Assembly: GCA_963839645.1 (NCBI GenBank)
Contig: CAWIVZ010000009.1
Location: 248,001-312,000 of the forward strand
Reading direction: 5' to 3'
Origin: PALSA-911 sp963839645
Lineage (GTDB): Bacteria; Pseudomonadota; Alphaproteobacteria; Acetobacterales; Acetobacteraceae
Length of the DNA: 64,000 nt
Below are positions 8,397 to 17,450 of this stretch, piece after piece. The notes under the pieces were generated by a model. The model was not told the DNA's origin and made no database searches. It was given only the letters and a program-made list of their open reading frames with translations. The translations under genes and the position numbers were made by a program. Within the stretch, counting starts at the first letter, position 1. Each line of letters starts with the position of its first letter.

Positions 8397-9020
8397 TTAG
8401 GCCTTGCGGCGACGGGCCAAGGCCAAGCCGGCAAGACCCAGGCCAAGCACCGAGAGCGTGGCAGGCTCGGGCGTTTCGACGATGAAGTTGAAATCACCAT
8501 TAGATACAACCCCAAGGAAATGACCCTCGATGGTGTTAACGCCAGCCGGCATATAGAATGTTCCCGAGCTGTAGCGCGCATCCGCGAGTGCGCAAGAGAT
8601 ATCCTCACCGCACGCACTGGTAGAGAAGGCGACCGGGATCGACGTCAACCCACCTGCCAGACCAGTCTGCCCAGGCGGATTCAGGCCGCTACCGGTCGGA
8701 ACTCCGTTCACTCCGTTAACGAAGATTTGGAATTGGTCGCCGGCGGTCTCCACGTCGGTCACGGTGACATAGCCCGATGTGGCCATCGTAATCGTCCAGA
8801 TAAATCCGGCGGGCGCTGCGATGGCGTTGTCGATGCCATGGTACGTCGGGCCATTGACGCCCAGGGCAAAAGGCGGACCAGAAAGCGGGCTGGTAGGCGG
8901 CGGATTCGCACCAAACTGACCCGAATACCATTGGTCAAGCACGATGTTGTCAGCCATAGCCGGCATCGCCAGCCCGGCGATGCCAAGGGCTATCAGGCTG
9001 GCTGCTGTAAGGAATCTCAT
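8397..9020 (-). CDS. PEP-CTERM sorting domain protein
   Basis: This 207-residue exported protein has a signal peptide (MRFLTAASLIALGIAGLAMPAMA). A glycine/asparagine-rich extracellular body follows, with few charged residues and one likely disulfide pair (CGEDISC). The C-terminus is the classic tripartite PEP-CTERM signal: VETPEPATL, a hydrophobic helix, then ALARRRKA. In other bacteria this tail is processed by an exosortase (EpsH) and associated with exopolysaccharide-producing surfaces. No exosortase is in this window, though a glycan cluster lies at the far right. The function of the body is unknown. Confidence 0.9.
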   Translation of the reverse strand: MRFLTAASLIALGIAGLAMPAMADNIVLDQWYSGQFGANPPPTSPLSGPPFALGVNGPTYHGIDNAIAAPAGFIWTITMATSGYVTVTDVETAGDQFQIFVNGVNGVPTGSGLNPPGQTGLAGGLTSIPVAFSTSACGEDISCALADARYSSGTFYMPAGVNTIEGHFLGVVSNGDFNFIVETPEPATLSVLGLGLAGLALARRRKA

Positions 9021-9575
9021 ATCTACTCTCCTGTTATGGATTGGAACGACCCGATGTATTTCCGTTTATCCGTTGCGTTAGCCACTGCGACGACAATGGG
9101 CACAGGCCCTATGACGAACAGCTTGTATGCCTTCGCTTCGAAGTGTTACCGGTGATTTCGGTTTCTTCTCCATAACATATGTTAAGGTGCACCGTATTAA
9201 TTGAAAAAGTCTGCGCCCGGTTTCTCTTAACGCGAGCGGCAGTCCTGGATCGCCTCTACCACCCGTGAAACGATCTCGTCTATGGCAGAGCTTTTGAGAT
9301 GAATTCTATATTACGTTGCATTTTAATCGCATTATGCGCGCGTGGGTACCCATTACTGACTTTCAATATCCTACCTGGGCGTGTTCACTTGCCGGCGTGA
9401 ACGATTTTTGGGTTGCATACTGTGGCCGGATGCTCGGCTTCAGGTGTAAATTAGCCGAGCTCGTCCGGCGCAAGCAGATCGAGGCGCGTCAGGGTCTCGG
9501 CGACCTTTCCGGCGCGACCTGCTTTGGTCCCGGCTCCCAATCGGTGGCCCCAGCGATCGACTACCGCCGGCGTGG
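9021..9575. other. Gene-poor stretch with lower GC
   Basis: About 550 bases have no convincing gene. Base composition is visibly more AT-rich than the neighbours. A perfect 12-bp palindrome, TAACATATGTTA, lies at 9173-9184, about 150 bp upstream of the PEP-CTERM start, and could be an operator. An ORF at 9316-9642 has no recognisable motif and overlaps the transposase remnant in another frame, so I do not call it. The composition and the adjacent transposase piece suggest an old insertion scar. Confidence 0.5.
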
Positions 9576-9710
9576 GTGGAAAACGGTGCTTTGCTGCTCG
9601 AGCAGAAAGATGAATGGACCGTGCAGCGGGCTCGCTACATGACGCTAGATACCGTCGCGCCTTTGAGCGATGATCCCATAGTCAGTTCGCCAGAAATGGA
9701 AAACGTACCA
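9576..9710 (+). pseudogene. Remnant of an IS256-family transposase (C-terminal end)
   Basis: The frame starting near 9576 reads GALLLEQKDEWTVQ, then RARYMTLDTVAPLSDDP. From memory this is the conserved C-terminus of IS256-type transposases (ALLLEQNDEW, RYMTLE, APLSDDP). Only about the last 40-45 residues are present, without catalytic residues or an upstream ORF in frame. No terminal inverted repeats or target duplication were found. It is best read as a dead fragment marking past insertion in this accessory region. Confidence 0.7.
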
Positions 9711-9812
9711 GGCAGCCAACCCGGCCCAGGAACAACGCTCGTACACCACGCCAAGGGGCACGATGCAACGAGCGGCTGAGAAAGTTCGCGACCGGCCACA
9801 GAAAGTGCGTGC

Positions 9813-12107
9813 ATGAGGGTTTTTCACTACCTGCTGCTGGTTGCGGCATTTGCGCTGGACTTGTCCGCGGTCGCTCGGGCGGAGGAGCCAGCGACCTTCG
9901 TGGGCGCGCAGGCCTGTGCCGGCTGCCATGCGCCGGAGATGGAAAAATGGCAGGGGTCGCATCACGCACTTGCCATGCAGCCAGCGACGCCGGCGACGGT
10001 GTTGGGAGATTTCGCCGACGCGAAGTTCGAGCATTTCGGTGTGTCGACGAAATTCTTTCGGGACGGTCCGAAATTCATGGTCCGCACCGAGGGTCCCGAT
10101 GGCGCGGCGCATGATTACGAAATTGCCTACACGTTCGGCGTATTCCCCTTGCAGCAATACCTGGTCCGCTTCCCCGGTGGCCGGGTCCAGGCGCTGGGCG
10201 TTGCCTGGGACAGCCGGCCAAAGCAGCAGGGCGGCCAGCGCTGGTATTCGCTGTATCCGGACCAAAAACTGCCGCCCGGCGACCGGCTGCACTGGACCGG
10301 TCGCGACCAGACCTGGAACTATCAATGCGCCAATTGCCATTCCACTGGACTGCGCAAGAACTTCGATCTGGCGACCGACAGCTACGACACCCATTGGGCC
10401 AGCATCGACGTGTCCTGCGAGGCCTGCCACGGCCCCGGGTCGCGCCATGTCGACTGGGCCAAGGACCCTGCAGACAAAAAGCCCGGCCTGTCGGAGACGG
10501 ATCGGATGGGGCTGGTGGCCTGGCTGAAGGCGACTGACAGCGGCCGTTGGGAGATGAACGCCAAGACGGGGATAGCACAGCGCACGGCGCCGCTGGTCTC
10601 GGCCGAACTTGACACCTGTGCCGCCTGCCATGCCCGTCGCAAGGTCATCGCCAAGAACCCGCTGCCTGGCGCGCCGTTCCTCGATGGTTATCTGCCGGCC
10701 TATCTGGAACCTGGCCTTTATTACGCCGACGGGCAGATCGACGGCGAAGTCTTCGAGTATGGCTCGTTCGTGCAAAGCCGCATGCATCATGCAGGGGTCA
10801 CCTGCTCCAATTGCCACGAGCCGCACGGCCTGAAACTGCGGGCCGAGGGCAACGCGGTCTGTGCCCAATGCCACATGCCGGCAAAATTCAACGTCGTGGA
10901 GCATACGCACCACAAACCCGACAGCACCGGAGCCCTTTGCGCAAACTGCCACATGCCGACGAGGACCTATATGGGCGTGGACAACCGGCACGATCACAGT
11001 CTGCGCGTGCCGCGGCCGGATCTGTCGGTGGCGCTCGGCACGCCGAACGCCTGCACCAATTGCCATGCCGACAAATCCGCCGAATGGGCCGCCAAAGCGG
11101 TCGCCGGATGGTTCCCGCAGGGCCGTCAGACCGTGCCGCATTACGCCACGGCGCTGCATGCCGGCCGGGCCAATGCGGCCGATGCCGAGGCGCAGCTCGA
11201 TCGGCTGATCCTGGACACGAGCCAGCCGGCGATCGCGCGCGGCAGTGCCTTGCTGCTGCTGCCACGCTATCTGACGCCGGCGTCCGAGGCCGCGATGAAG
11301 GCGGCGATTGCCGATCCGGATCCGCTGGTGCGGGCGGCGGCCCCGCGCGCGCTGCCGCCCCAGCTGTCACGGACCATGGTGCAGGCCGTCGCCCCTCTGC
11401 TGGCCGATCCCATCCGCGCCGTGCGCATCGAGACAGCGCGTGTGCTGGCCGGGGCCGATCCGAAGACGATGACACCGGAGCAGCAGAGCGCCTTCGCGAC
11501 CGCCTATCTGGAACTGACCGCCGCCGAGATGGTGGATGCCGAGCGGCCGGAAGCGCATCTCAATCTGGGCCTGCTGGACATCCGGCGCCGGCAGCCGGAT
11601 GCGGCAGAGGCGCAGTACCGCACCGCCTTGCGACTCGATCCAGCTTTCGTCCCCGCCATGGTCAACCTGGCAGATCTCGACCGGATGCGCGGCAGGGACA
11701 CGCAGGGCGCAGAACTGCTGCGCAAGGCGATGGTGATCGAGCCGGCCAATGCCGCCATTCCCTATTCGCTCGGCCTGCTGCTCGTCCGCCAGCGCAACTA
11801 CCCCGACGCGCTGCCGCTGTTTCGCAAGGCTAGCGCGTTGGCACCCGACAACCCGCACTATGCCTATGTCTATGCGATCGCGCTGAATTCGACAGGCGCC
11901 CCGGGGCAGGCGATGACGGTGTTGGCAGGGGCGCACGCGCGTGCGCCGGCGGACCGCGACTTGCTGATCGGCCTCGTGTCAATAGCGCGTGACAATGGCG
12001 ACAATGCCACGGCCCTTCGATATGCCCGCCAACTCGCCGCCCTGTATCCAGAGGACGTCCAGGTTCGCGCGACGGTCATGGAACTCGAGAAACGCCAGGG
12101 TCAATGA
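9813..12107 (+). CDS. Octaheme cytochrome c with HEAT and TPR repeats
   Basis: A 764-residue exported protein begins with a signal peptide (cleavage near residue 23). Eight CxxCH haem-binding motifs lie at about residues 35, 172, 202, 269, 331, 350, 376 and 414. Residues 460-560 look like HEAT-type helical repeats, and from about 575 to 750 there are TPR repeats. The family is multihaem cytochromes of the c554/doubled-CxxCH type fused to protein-interaction repeats. It should carry electrons in the periplasm and bind a partner through the repeats. No terminal oxidoreductase or quinol dehydrogenase gene is adjacent, so the redox partner is unknown. The gene appears to be a single transcription unit. 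Confidence 0.88.
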   Translation: MRVFHYLLLVAAFALDLSAVARAEEPATFVGAQACAGCHAPEMEKWQGSHHALAMQPATPATVLGDFADAKFEHFGVSTKFFRDGPKFMVRTEGPDGAAHDYEIAYTFGVFPLQQYLVRFPGGRVQALGVAWDSRPKQQGGQRWYSLYPDQKLPPGDRLHWTGRDQTWNYQCANCHSTGLRKNFDLATDSYDTHWASIDVSCEACHGPGSRHVDWAKDPADKKPGLSETDRMGLVAWLKATDSGRWEMNAKTGIAQRTAPLVSAELDTCAACHARRKVIAKNPLPGAPFLDGYLPAYLEPGLYYADGQIDGEVFEYGSFVQSRMHHAGVTCSNCHEPHGLKLRAEGNAVCAQCHMPAKFNVVEHTHHKPDSTGALCANCHMPTRTYMGVDNRHDHSLRVPRPDLSVALGTPNACTNCHADKSAEWAAKAVAGWFPQGRQTVPHYATALHAGRANAADAEAQLDRLILDTSQPAIARGSALLLLPRYLTPASEAAMKAAIADPDPLVRAAAPRALPPQLSRTMVQAVAPLLADPIRAVRIETARVLAGADPKTMTPEQQSAFATAYLELTAAEMVDAERPEAHLNLGLLDIRRRQPDAAEAQYRTALRLDPAFVPAMVNLADLDRMRGRDTQGAELLRKAMVIEPANAAIPYSLGLLLVRQRNYPDALPLFRKASALAPDNPHYAYVYAIALNSTGAPGQAMTVLAGAHARAPADRDLLIGLVSIARDNGDNATALRYARQLAALYPEDVQVRATVMELEKRQGQ

Positions 12108-12316
12108 GACGTTCCACGACGTCGCACCTGGTGTCACGGCCAAATGGCGACTTTTGAAGGATGGGATGGTCGGTTTACGATCAACTCACGCCGTCCCGCG
12201 CAGGACCTTCTTCGCCACTACCAGACAGGCGATTCTCCACGCGATCGATGGTGAGTTGATGGTGGTGACGAACCGCATTGAACCTGGCTAACACGGCTCT
12301 AGCTATCGCGCTCGGC

Positions 12317-12904
12317 CTAGGCCCAAAGATTAGGCAGTACGGACGCTGAATAGCCCGAGACGAACCCGGCCGTGGCGCCGGTGTCCGGGTCGAAGCTATG
12401 CCGGCGGACGGTGCCGATATTCCCTCCATACAGATGGATCGAAATCGACGGCTGGTCCGCCAGCGCGTTCGCGACCGTGTGGATGTCGCCAATGCGCGGC
12501 GACACCGCCGCCACCATGCCCGGCAGAAGACGCGATTTTTCCCCGGCGATCAGGCCCGGGCCGTCCGAAGGGCGCGTGTAGGACACGGCGTCCTCCGCGC
12601 CGCGCAGCATGCCGACCAGGCCCCACATCAGGTGATCATGCACCGGGGTCCTTTGCCCAGGACCCCAGACAAAGCTGACCAGGGAGAAGCGTTCCAACGG
12701 ATCGCCATACAGCAGGTATTGCCGGTAGCGATTGCGGTCGGCGGCGGCGAAGGCATCGGGCAGCCAATCATCGTTGGCGACGAGCCTCGACAGCAGATCG
12801 CGTGCAGGCGTCAGCAAGGCGTCCTCGGCATTTCCGCGTTGTTCGACCAGGCGTGTCATGGTGGCGACGAAATCGCGCAGGCGGGCGATGGTCATTGGTG
12901 GCAT
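12317..12904 (-). CDS. Cysteine dioxygenase-family cupin (possible 3-mercaptopropionate dioxygenase)
   Basis: The 195-residue cupin carries the thiol dioxygenase iron ligands, TPVHDHLMWG at about residues 89-98 and GDIHTVAN near 138-145. The second strand reads SISIHLYGGNIG. The segment RYRQYLLYGD before the first histidines resembles the Gln-type subgroup (3-mercaptopropionate dioxygenase) more than the Arg-type cysteine dioxygenase. The reaction would be O2-dependent oxidation of a thiol to a sulfinic acid. The start is ATG 12904, with ATG 12895 possible given GGGGAGG just upstream. It faces away from a GlcG-like gene in a thiol/sulfur locus. Confidence 0.85.
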   Translation of the reverse strand: MPPMTIARLRDFVATMTRLVEQRGNAEDALLTPARDLLSRLVANDDWLPDAFAAADRNRYRQYLLYGDPLERFSLVSFVWGPGQRTPVHDHLMWGLVGMLRGAEDAVSYTRPSDGPGLIAGEKSRLLPGMVAAVSPRIGDIHTVANALADQPSISIHLYGGNIGTVRRHSFDPDTGATAGFVSGYSASVLPNLWA

Positions 12905-13124
12905 GTCCTCCCCAGGATCAATCCGAGAAATATTATCCCCCTATTGCCCAGCGATAAAGGAAGAATACACTGCCTTTTGCGATGTGCCATGGAACGGGTG
13001 CCCCCGCCCTCCCCCTCAGGCTGTACGCACCCGCACCTGTTGCCCCGCGACAAATCGCCGCGAGGATCGACGGGCGCGAAAATGTTGAGATAGGCTGGTT
13101 GCCCAGTTCTGAAGGAGGTGGGTG

Positions 13125-13550
13125 ATGGCGAACAGGTTGGGGCTCGAAGAAGCGCGTGCCGTGGTCGACGGGATGCTGAAAGCCGCCGCGGAAAAGAATC
13201 TGCGCTTTGCCGCGGCGGTCGTGGATAGCGGCGGCGAACTCGTCTTCATGGCCCGAATGGACGGGGCCAGCGCCTTGAATGCGCGCATGTCGGTCAACAA
13301 AGCCTATACGGCAACCAAATGGGGACAGAATACAAAGGCCCTGAAGGAGCGTCTGTTCGACATGAGCCTGGGAGACGATCGTCGCGACATCGCCTGGTTC
13401 GGGGATTTGCGGTTCACGGCGGTCTGGGGCGGGATCGTCCTGAGGTCCGGCGATGGAACCATCCTCGGCGCACTCGGCGAAAGCGGTGGGTCACCCGAGC
13501 AGGACGAGGAGATCGGGCAGGTTGGCGCGCGGATTTTCGCCGCGCTGTAA
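13125..13550 (+). CDS. GlcG/HbpS family haem-binding-like protein
   Basis: This 141-residue single-domain protein opens with LGLEEARAVVDGMLKAA. The family motifs AAVVDSGGELVFMARMDGA and NKAYTATKW follow, and the C-terminal half carries GIVLRSGDGTILGALGESGGSPEQDE. GlcG/HbpS proteins bind haem or cobalamin-like ligands or are accessory to oxidoreductases; the precise role is usually unknown. GGAGG lies 6 nt before ATG 13125. It is divergent from the dioxygenase gene to its left and convergent with the four-rhodanese gene to its right, so its link to the thiol locus rests on position only. Confidence 0.88.
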   Translation: MANRLGLEEARAVVDGMLKAAAEKNLRFAAAVVDSGGELVFMARMDGASALNARMSVNKAYTATKWGQNTKALKERLFDMSLGDDRRDIAWFGDLRFTAVWGGIVLRSGDGTILGALGESGGSPEQDEEIGQVGARIFAAL

Positions 13551-13724
13551 CAACCCGTACGGAAAGCTGGCCTGAGCGGGGGTCTCGCGACACCCAAGGT
13601 TACGCCAGTCCCCGGTAAGATCGATCGGCGCTCTACCCTGTATCAAACGAGCCATTTTATCAGCCTAAGACCACGTCGCGATTTCAGTCGGGCCGATATT
13701 GCTCTTGACCGCTGCGATGCTCCG

Positions 13725-15329
13725 TCACCCAGCAATGACCCGAAACCGATGATCGTCATCCGTGGCCATGTCCGTGACAAGAGCGATTTCCCATGTGAGA
13801 TACTCGCGCATTGCCTCTTCCCGGTCCTGGCCGCGTTCCCGCGCTGACAGGACCACGTCCTCGGCCTCGCTGACCATGCGTCCCGCGCCCAGTTCGAGCG
13901 GCAATCCAGCCTCGACCCAACCTTGCGTGCCGCCAGACAGCACCACGACGGGGGTGGGTACCAGAGCGGCCAGTTCGGGCGCCGCCAGCCGGGCGAGCTG
14001 GCCGTCACGAGACGTCAGCACGATGATGCCGCTGTCGGGCAGTTTCGTCGCCGCGTCCGCGAGGCGTGAGCGGATCGCAAACCAGGCGCCGGGGATATGG
14101 CCTTGCAGGTAGCGCCGGCTGAAATCGAGATCGACGACCAACGCCGTTCCCGCTGCCAATTCGTCGCGCAGCGCCGCGGCATCGATGGCGCGCGCCGGAA
14201 CGTCGTCGAGACCGAGCGCATGCGGTTCATCGCGACCCTTGACCCAATCGCCATCGGCGGGATCGGCGACGAAAACAACGGCCTCTGCCCATCCCATTTG
14301 CTTCAGCCACGAAGCGGTCATCGTCGCGCGCACGCCGTTGTCGTCAACCAGCACGATCCGCCCGCCCCAGGTCGCGATATGCGCGTCGGTTTCCTGCACC
14401 AACTGGCCGCCGGGAACCGAACGAGCGCCGCGCATATGGCCAGCCTCATATTCTTCGGGTGTGCGAACATCGATCACATAGAGGCTGCGCTCCGCCGCTT
14501 CGGCACGCCAGCGTTCCAGCGTCGCCCTGTCGATGCGGGAAACGCCGCAGCGAGCCGCGACACGCGCCGCGGCCTCACGGGCCGCCGCCAGTCCGGCGGC
14601 GGACACCTCCGGGGGCCGTCGGGCCGCCCCGTTGACGACTCCGAGGCCCGCCAGATGCCACGCCATCGTGCCGTCCTTCAGCGACAGGATCTTGTTGCGG
14701 AAGCCAGCGTTGATCAGCGCCTGCGCGCCGATGATGCTGCGGGTCCGGCCGCCGCAATTGACGATCACCGTCGTGTCGGGCGACGGCGTCAGATCGGCGA
14801 AGCGATAAACCAGTTCGGCCCCGGGCACGCTGATCGCGGTCGGGATACTGTTGTTATGGTACTCCTCGTAGGAACGGCTGTCGAAGATCGCGATATCAGC
14901 GCCGCTGTCGATCAGCGCCTGAAGGTCTGGCGCCGAAATCCAGGGTGTACCGGCCTCGTGCTCGACCACCTCGGCGAAGGCCTTGCTTGGTACATGCACG
15001 CCGCTATAGACGCGGTGCCCGGCGGCCTCCCAGGCGGCGATACCACCGTCCAAGACCGCGACGTCCTGATAGCCAAACGCGATCATTTTCTGCGCCGCGC
15101 GGCCAGCCAGCCCTTCACCGTCGTCGCACCAGACCACGCGTGCCCCACGCCGCGGCACCAGATCGTCCACGCGCAATTCCAGCTGACTGAGAGGCAAACA
15201 GGTGGCCATCAACAGATGCCGCCGTCCGAAAACCGCCTCCTCGCGCGCATCGAGGAGAGCGATTTCGCCGCCATCGTGCAGTTGGATCTTCAATTGCCGT
15301 GCGTCGACGCGCCTTATCCTGTCGGTCAC
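13725..15329 (-). CDS. Four-domain rhodanese-like sulfurtransferase
   Basis: The 534-residue protein contains four tandem rhodanese domains. Loop segments are VVWCDDGEG (about residue 75), VIVNCGGRTRS (about 185), IVLVDDNGVRA (about 335) and IIVLTSRDGQ (about 445). Only the first two carry the active-site cysteine; the third has Asp and the fourth Ser, so they are presumably structural or regulatory. Rhodaneses move sulfane sulfur to thiol or cyanide acceptors. GTG 15329 is chosen because GGGGGAGG lies 6 nt upstream; a longer ORF exists to 15431. The gene follows a dioxygenase-like cupin on the same strand after 167 bp. Confidence 0.87.
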   Translation of the reverse strand: MTDRIRRVDARQLKIQLHDGGEIALLDAREEAVFGRRHLLMATCLPLSQLELRVDDLVPRRGARVVWCDDGEGLAGRAAQKMIAFGYQDVAVLDGGIAAWEAAGHRVYSGVHVPSKAFAEVVEHEAGTPWISAPDLQALIDSGADIAIFDSRSYEEYHNNSIPTAISVPGAELVYRFADLTPSPDTTVIVNCGGRTRSIIGAQALINAGFRNKILSLKDGTMAWHLAGLGVVNGAARRPPEVSAAGLAAAREAAARVAARCGVSRIDRATLERWRAEAAERSLYVIDVRTPEEYEAGHMRGARSVPGGQLVQETDAHIATWGGRIVLVDDNGVRATMTASWLKQMGWAEAVVFVADPADGDWVKGRDEPHALGLDDVPARAIDAAALRDELAAGTALVVDLDFSRRYLQGHIPGAWFAIRSRLADAATKLPDSGIIVLTSRDGQLARLAAPELAALVPTPVVVLSGGTQGWVEAGLPLELGAGRMVSEAEDVVLSARERGQDREEAMREYLTWEIALVTDMATDDDHRFRVIAG

Positions 15330-15496
15330 CTGGTGCCTCCCCCGGTCTTGTCGCCGTGTCACTTCGTCATGCTCCCACCCTGCCCCCTTTGGACCGGCGA
15401 AGGCCAGATATGACGGCCGCTTTGGCGGCAAGGAAGGCGCCGGAAGGATGCCCCGAAGATGACCGGGCCTTCCGGCTTTACGCGGGGTCCCTTCCG

Positions 15497-16000
15497 TCAG
15501 GCCGCCTTGATGTTCGAGCGCTTGATGTGATCCAGGTTGGCGCCCTCGATCCGCACCAGTTTGGTCAGACCTTGCCGGTTTGGCGAATGAACCGCGCCGA
15601 CCTCGTAGAAATGCGCGTCGCCCGGCTTCAGGACATAGCTCCGCTCCGGCGTGACCAGCGTCGGCTTGTCACCTTCGCCTGGGGTGACGACGCGCCAGTC
15701 GATCATTTCCGTGTCGCCGAACGCCAGGCCATAGATCGCCCAGCTTGAGCCGTGATCATGCGGCGCGCCGGTGGCCGGGGTCTCGTAGACATGGCCGCAG
15801 ACGCAGAAGCCCAGTTCGGGATCCTCGTAGAGCACCTTACGCGGCCGGCACTGGTCCGCGGTCAGGTGCTTTGCGACGAACTCCTTGTCCAGGAGCGCCT
15901 TCGACACCAGCGCGCATACCGCCTGTTTTCCGCCTGGTCCGGGATCCGCCTTAAGGGCGCCGCGGATATCAGCGCTCAGCTGCTCCAGCGTGTAGGTCAT
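15497..16000 (-). CDS. Cysteine dioxygenase-like cupin protein
   Basis: The 167-residue cupin has the HxH iron motif in GAPHDHGSSWAIYG at about residues 80-93. The third-ligand region is PGDAHFYEVGAVHSP, around residue 128. It resembles distant members of the cysteine dioxygenase superfamily and cupins annotated as metal-dependent dioxygenases. ATG 16000 follows GGAGG with an 8-nt spacer. It is on the same strand and immediately upstream of the four-rhodanese gene, which suggests co-transcription and a shared sulfur substrate. It is clearly different in sequence from the other thiol dioxygenase in this locus. Confidence 0.8.
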   Translation of the reverse strand: MTYTLEQLSADIRGALKADPGPGGKQAVCALVSKALLDKEFVAKHLTADQCRPRKVLYEDPELGFCVCGHVYETPATGAPHDHGSSWAIYGLAFGDTEMIDWRVVTPGEGDKPTLVTPERSYVLKPGDAHFYEVGAVHSPNRQGLTKLVRIEGANLDHIKRSNIKAA

Positions 16001-16207
16001 GTATTTTTCCTCCGTTTGGGTGCACCATGAGCAGGAATTTCTCATTATCCTAAGCACGGGAGCCGGTAAACGGTCCTTGCCCTAGATCAACCCGGCCAGG
16101 CGGACGCCAGACCGCCAAGGTGGGCTGGACAGGTGGGATGACGCCGATCAGGCTGGCAGTACGTGCGCAACTGACGAATGCGTAATGGAATTCGGAGGAA
16201 CACAGAC

Positions 16208-16988
16208 ATGACAATGAACTGGGCGAAACTCGTCGCCGACCTCGAACGCCTGCTGAAGCTGCGTAACCCACCTTTCGGCATGAAGCTGTTCGAACACGCC
16301 GCGGACATGGAAGCGATCCCGCGCATACGGCGGCCAAAGGCAGTTCACGCCTTCGATCAGGTGGTGGCTCAGGCCGCGAGGCTTGGTTGGACCGTGGGTG
16401 TCACCGCCGACGACCTCGTCGGTGCCCAATGCCGGGCGGTGATCGGCCTTGGCAATGCCAAGGACGACGAATGGAAATCCGGCCAGCGCATGGTCGGCGT
16501 ATGGTACTCGACGCCGGAAGACTCCGGGGCGCATCAGGCCGCGATGAACTGCGTCGACGACGGGAAATACGAAGCGATGGTCGTCTCGCCCCTCGCGAGC
16601 GGCCGGCTCGACCCGCCGGACATCGCGCTGTTCTACGCCACGCCAGGTGCGATGATGTACTTCATCAACGGACTGCAGTGGTCCGGTTATAAGAGGTTCG
16701 ACTGGAGCGTGGTTGGCGAGTTCCGCCTGTGCCGATTCATGGGGCCGCGCCTTGAAGACCCGCCAGCCCAGCCTGTCGATCCCCTGCTTCGCGGAGCGGC
16801 GTTACGGCGGCGTGCTGGATGACGAGATGCTGATGGCGCTGCCGCCGGACCAACTCGCCCAGGCGATCGCCGGCATGGAGGCATTGGGCAAGAACGGCCT
16901 GCGCTATCCGTTTCCGCAATACGGCATCCAGCAGGATGTGCGCGCCGGCATGGGCGCCAGCTATGCGGACAGGAAGCCGCCGGCATGA
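16208..16988 (+). CDS. DUF169 family protein (frameshifted)
   Basis: This is a DUF169 (COG2043) protein of about 259 residues. The N-terminal part runs MNWAKLVADLERLLKLRNPPFGMKL and continues in frame to WSVVGE. One extra T at about 16721 (GAG-T-TCC) then breaks it. Removing that base gives SACADSWG, then SIPCFAERRYGG, and a C-terminus with ALPPDQL and LGKNGLRYPFPQYG, which is the family pattern. GGAGG precedes ATG 16208 by 9 nt. Function is unknown; the conserved cysteines could bind a cofactor. It is divergent from the dioxygenase-like cupin and shares its promoter region. Confidence 0.8.
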
Positions 16989-17290
16989 CGCCGGAAAGGA
17001 TTGTCCACCCCGTCGGTTGAACGCCACCTGCGGGGAGGGTCGACCAAGCGGCCTGAGAGCCCCGTGGATGGTGGCGCCTGGACAGCCGATACCGCCTTCG
17101 AGGTGAGCGCGGCGGCAAGCCGGGTCCGTTCATCGTCGGACGGAAATCGCTCGACCTTGTGCTCGGCGCTGCGCCTCGCGGCTCGACAGGAATTGTTCCC
17201 CTCGGGGCGCAGCGTTCAATCTTCCGCCAACGCCAACATCTTGGGCCGCAGAGTCTGAACCCGATTGGCGATGGATCGCGGGGAAAAGGA
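16989..17290. other. Intergenic stretch without a supported gene
   Basis: About 300 bases lie between the DUF169 gene and tRNA-Phe. A short open frame at 17001-17258 encodes a Ser/Arg-rich sequence without motifs or a ribosome binding site, and I do not call it. No hairpin or repeat stands out. Confidence 0.5.
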
Positions 17291-17366
17291 TGGTGCCCAG
17301 GGGCGGATTCGAACCACCGACACTGCGATTTTCAGTCGCATGCTCTACCAACTGAGCTACCTGGGC
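17291..17366 (-). tRNA. tRNA-Phe (GAA)
   Basis: The minus strand from 17366 reads GCCCAGGTAGCTCAGTTGG, and the gene ends CTGGGC-ACCA with an encoded CCA. The acceptor stem pairs GCCCAGG with CCTGGGC. The anticodon stem TGCGA/TCGCA encloses a CTGAAAA loop with anticodon GAA. The T-loop is GGTTCGAATCC. All canonical elements are intact over 76 nt. Confidence 0.97.
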
Positions 17367-17450
17367 GTCCGTCGATCGACGGGAGGCGAGGCAATAGCCC
17401 AACCCCGCGCGCCGATCAACCCATGTGGTGGAGCTACTTGATCCCACCGG

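Noticed and set aside
9316..9642. ORF of 108 codons in the gene-poor stretch
   Set aside because: No ribosome binding site or motif; it overlaps the IS256 remnant in a different frame.
12179..12260. Short inverted repeat GATCAACTCAC ... GTGAGTTGAT after the octaheme cytochrome
   Set aside because: Ten base pairs separated by about 60 bases, with no transposase or duplication around it; too weak to call a mobile element.
17001..17258. ORF of 85 codons before tRNA-Phe
   Set aside because: Arg/Ser-rich sequence with no family resemblance; typical of random high-GC sequence.
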